Shown here piece after piece: positions 6,484 to 7,092 of a DNA stretch of 7,092 nt. Under the pieces are notes generated by a model, which was not told the DNA's origin, did not search any database, and saw nothing but the letters and a program-made list of their open reading frames with translations. This stretch comes from MGBC114079 sp964531385 (GTDB lineage Bacteria; Bacillota; Clostridia; Lachnospirales; CAG-274). Positions within the stretch are counted from its first letter, which is position 1. Every line of letters starts with the position of its first letter. Position numbers and translations under genes: made by a program. Location of the stretch: assembly GCA_964531385.1 (NCBI GenBank), contig CAZHGC010000053.1:1-7092 (forward strand). The letters run 5' to 3'.

Positions 6484-7092
6484 CTACCTCCGCTTTTTTC
6501 TGAGAAACAACAGCTTTTGAATATCCTGTATTGTATCTTCATCAATTGAGCTGCCTATCAATTCCAGTATTTTCTGCGTATAGGGAAGCGACTGTTCATC
6601 GTCCGTGGGATCGGCAAAGCGGATATCATCCAGCAGCTTTTTCCATTCGGCGCTTTGGGGCGTTTCCAGCGTGGCGGCCTTGCGGCGCACTTCCTTCCAT
6701 GCGGCGGTTCTGTCCGGCAGAGGCTGCTCGCTTTGCTCCACCACCTGACGGGCGGCTTCCCGGGCAATCAGGCACACACCTGCGGCGGCGAACAGGACGA
6801 TCTCCAAAAGCAGAGCGATATAAACCGGGCACAGGAAGGCCAGCGCCATCAGCCCAAAACCCAGAACCAGTTGAGCTACCAGCGCCGCCAACCCACCCTT
6901 AAAGATGGGCCAGCCCATGTATTTGCTGAACAATTCATCCTTTAAGGCAAAGGAGCGCCAGAACGACCATGCACACAGCACAAAGGCCAGCAGTGTGGAG
7001 GCGAGCGCAATGAAGTACACCGCGTTATGGGTAAACGGAATCAGAAACGCAAAGGCAAGAGCGACAACCAGCGCAATACCCCAAATTCCCCA
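6484..7092 (-). CDS. Four-TM membrane protein with charged C-terminal tail (5' end beyond window)
   Basis: The frame ends with TAG at 6484-6486 and stays open to base 7092, giving 202 residues. A GTG at 7018-7020 could serve as start, but 24 further in-frame codons encode hydrophobic sequence (WGIWGIALVVALAFAF) that completes another membrane segment, so the true start is most likely outside the window. Counting from the edge, membrane segments lie at about 4-20, 26-45, 67-87 and 89-109. A soluble tail of about 90 residues follows, with a short RFADP motif and a basic end (LRKKRR). The layout (PFTHNAVYFIAL, FWRSF, a GWPIFK loop, RFADP in the tail) resembles a family of uncharacterised membrane proteins that I recall from Bacillota; no function is known to me. 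The gene leads the visible operon. Most of it is GC-rich, but its last ~38 codons (below about 6600) are AT-rich like the SIR2 gene, hinting at a junction within the gene. It may be a membrane partner or effector of the TIR/SIR2 pair, which is unproven. Confidence 0.85.
   Translation of the reverse strand, partial: WGIWGIALVVALAFAFLIPFTHNAVYFIALASTLLAFVLCAWSFWRSFALKDELFSKYMGWPIFKGGLAALVAQLVLGFGLMALAFLCPVYIALLLEIVLFAAAGVCLIAREAARQVVEQSEQPLPDRTAAWKEVRRKAATLETPQSAEWKKLLDDIRFADPTDDEQSLPYTQKILELIGSSIDEDTIQDIQKLLFLRKKRR
6487..6491 (-). promoter_or_regulatory. Ribosome binding site of the SIR2-like gene
   Basis: GGAGG on the minus strand lies 8 bases before the ATG at 6476-6478 and is formed by the last codons of the membrane-protein gene just before its TAG stop. 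This arrangement suggests translational coupling and supports a shared transcript. Confidence 0.88.

Noticed and set aside
7018..7020. GTG as the start of the membrane-protein gene
   Set aside because: The frame continues upstream to the window edge with hydrophobic sequence that forms a further membrane segment, and no good ribosome site is seen before the GTG.

Overview
The window is protein-coding almost end to end, and all three genes lie on the minus strand in the order (transcription direction) membrane protein -> SIR2-like protein -> giant TIR protein. Both outer genes are cut by the window edges. The strong AGGAGG-type ribosome sites, the DUF6273-type C-terminus and the zinc-ribbon/TIR/TPR architecture point to a Bacillota (Firmicutes) genome, probably a Clostridia-class gut-type bacterium with moderately high G+C. 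That assignment rests on protein-family resemblance only. I see no rRNA, tRNA, CRISPR array, transposase or integrase.

Bases 1-5289 are one uninterrupted reading frame of 1,763 codons, and its stop lies beyond base 1. From the N-terminus it encodes a CxxC/CxxC zinc ribbon, a TPR, a TIR domain with a plausible catalytic Glu and a WxxxE motif, another TPR and a charged helical stretch. A single membrane-spanning segment follows at about residues 648-667, then some 22 TPR-like units of about 37 residues, and finally the first part of a DUF6273-like domain. Because the frame has no stop in the window, it is easily hidden behind long antisense open frames. Bases 5324-6478 encode a complete 384-residue SIR2-like protein with an intact NAD-binding GAG motif, a TTNY motif and a catalytic-type His. 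Bases 6484-7092 encode the C-terminal 202 residues of a protein with four membrane segments and a cytosolic-type charged tail. Its frame stays open to base 7092.

The three genes are tightly packed (5 and 34 bases apart, each downstream start with a good ribosome site) and look like one transcription unit. The SIR2 gene is clearly AT-rich, while the giant gene and most of the membrane-protein gene are GC-rich. The low-GC segment begins inside the last ~38 codons of the membrane-protein gene and stops just before the TIR gene. This looks like a horizontally acquired cassette set into a pre-existing membrane-protein/TIR pair.

TIR and SIR2 are both NAD+-processing folds. Their pairing in one operon recalls the Thoeris anti-phage system, but neither protein has the standard Thoeris architecture: the SIR2 protein has no evident SLOG or macro domain, and the TIR protein is huge, membrane-anchored and repeat-rich. 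A sensor-plus-NADase defence or stress-response module is the most interesting reading, and it is inference.
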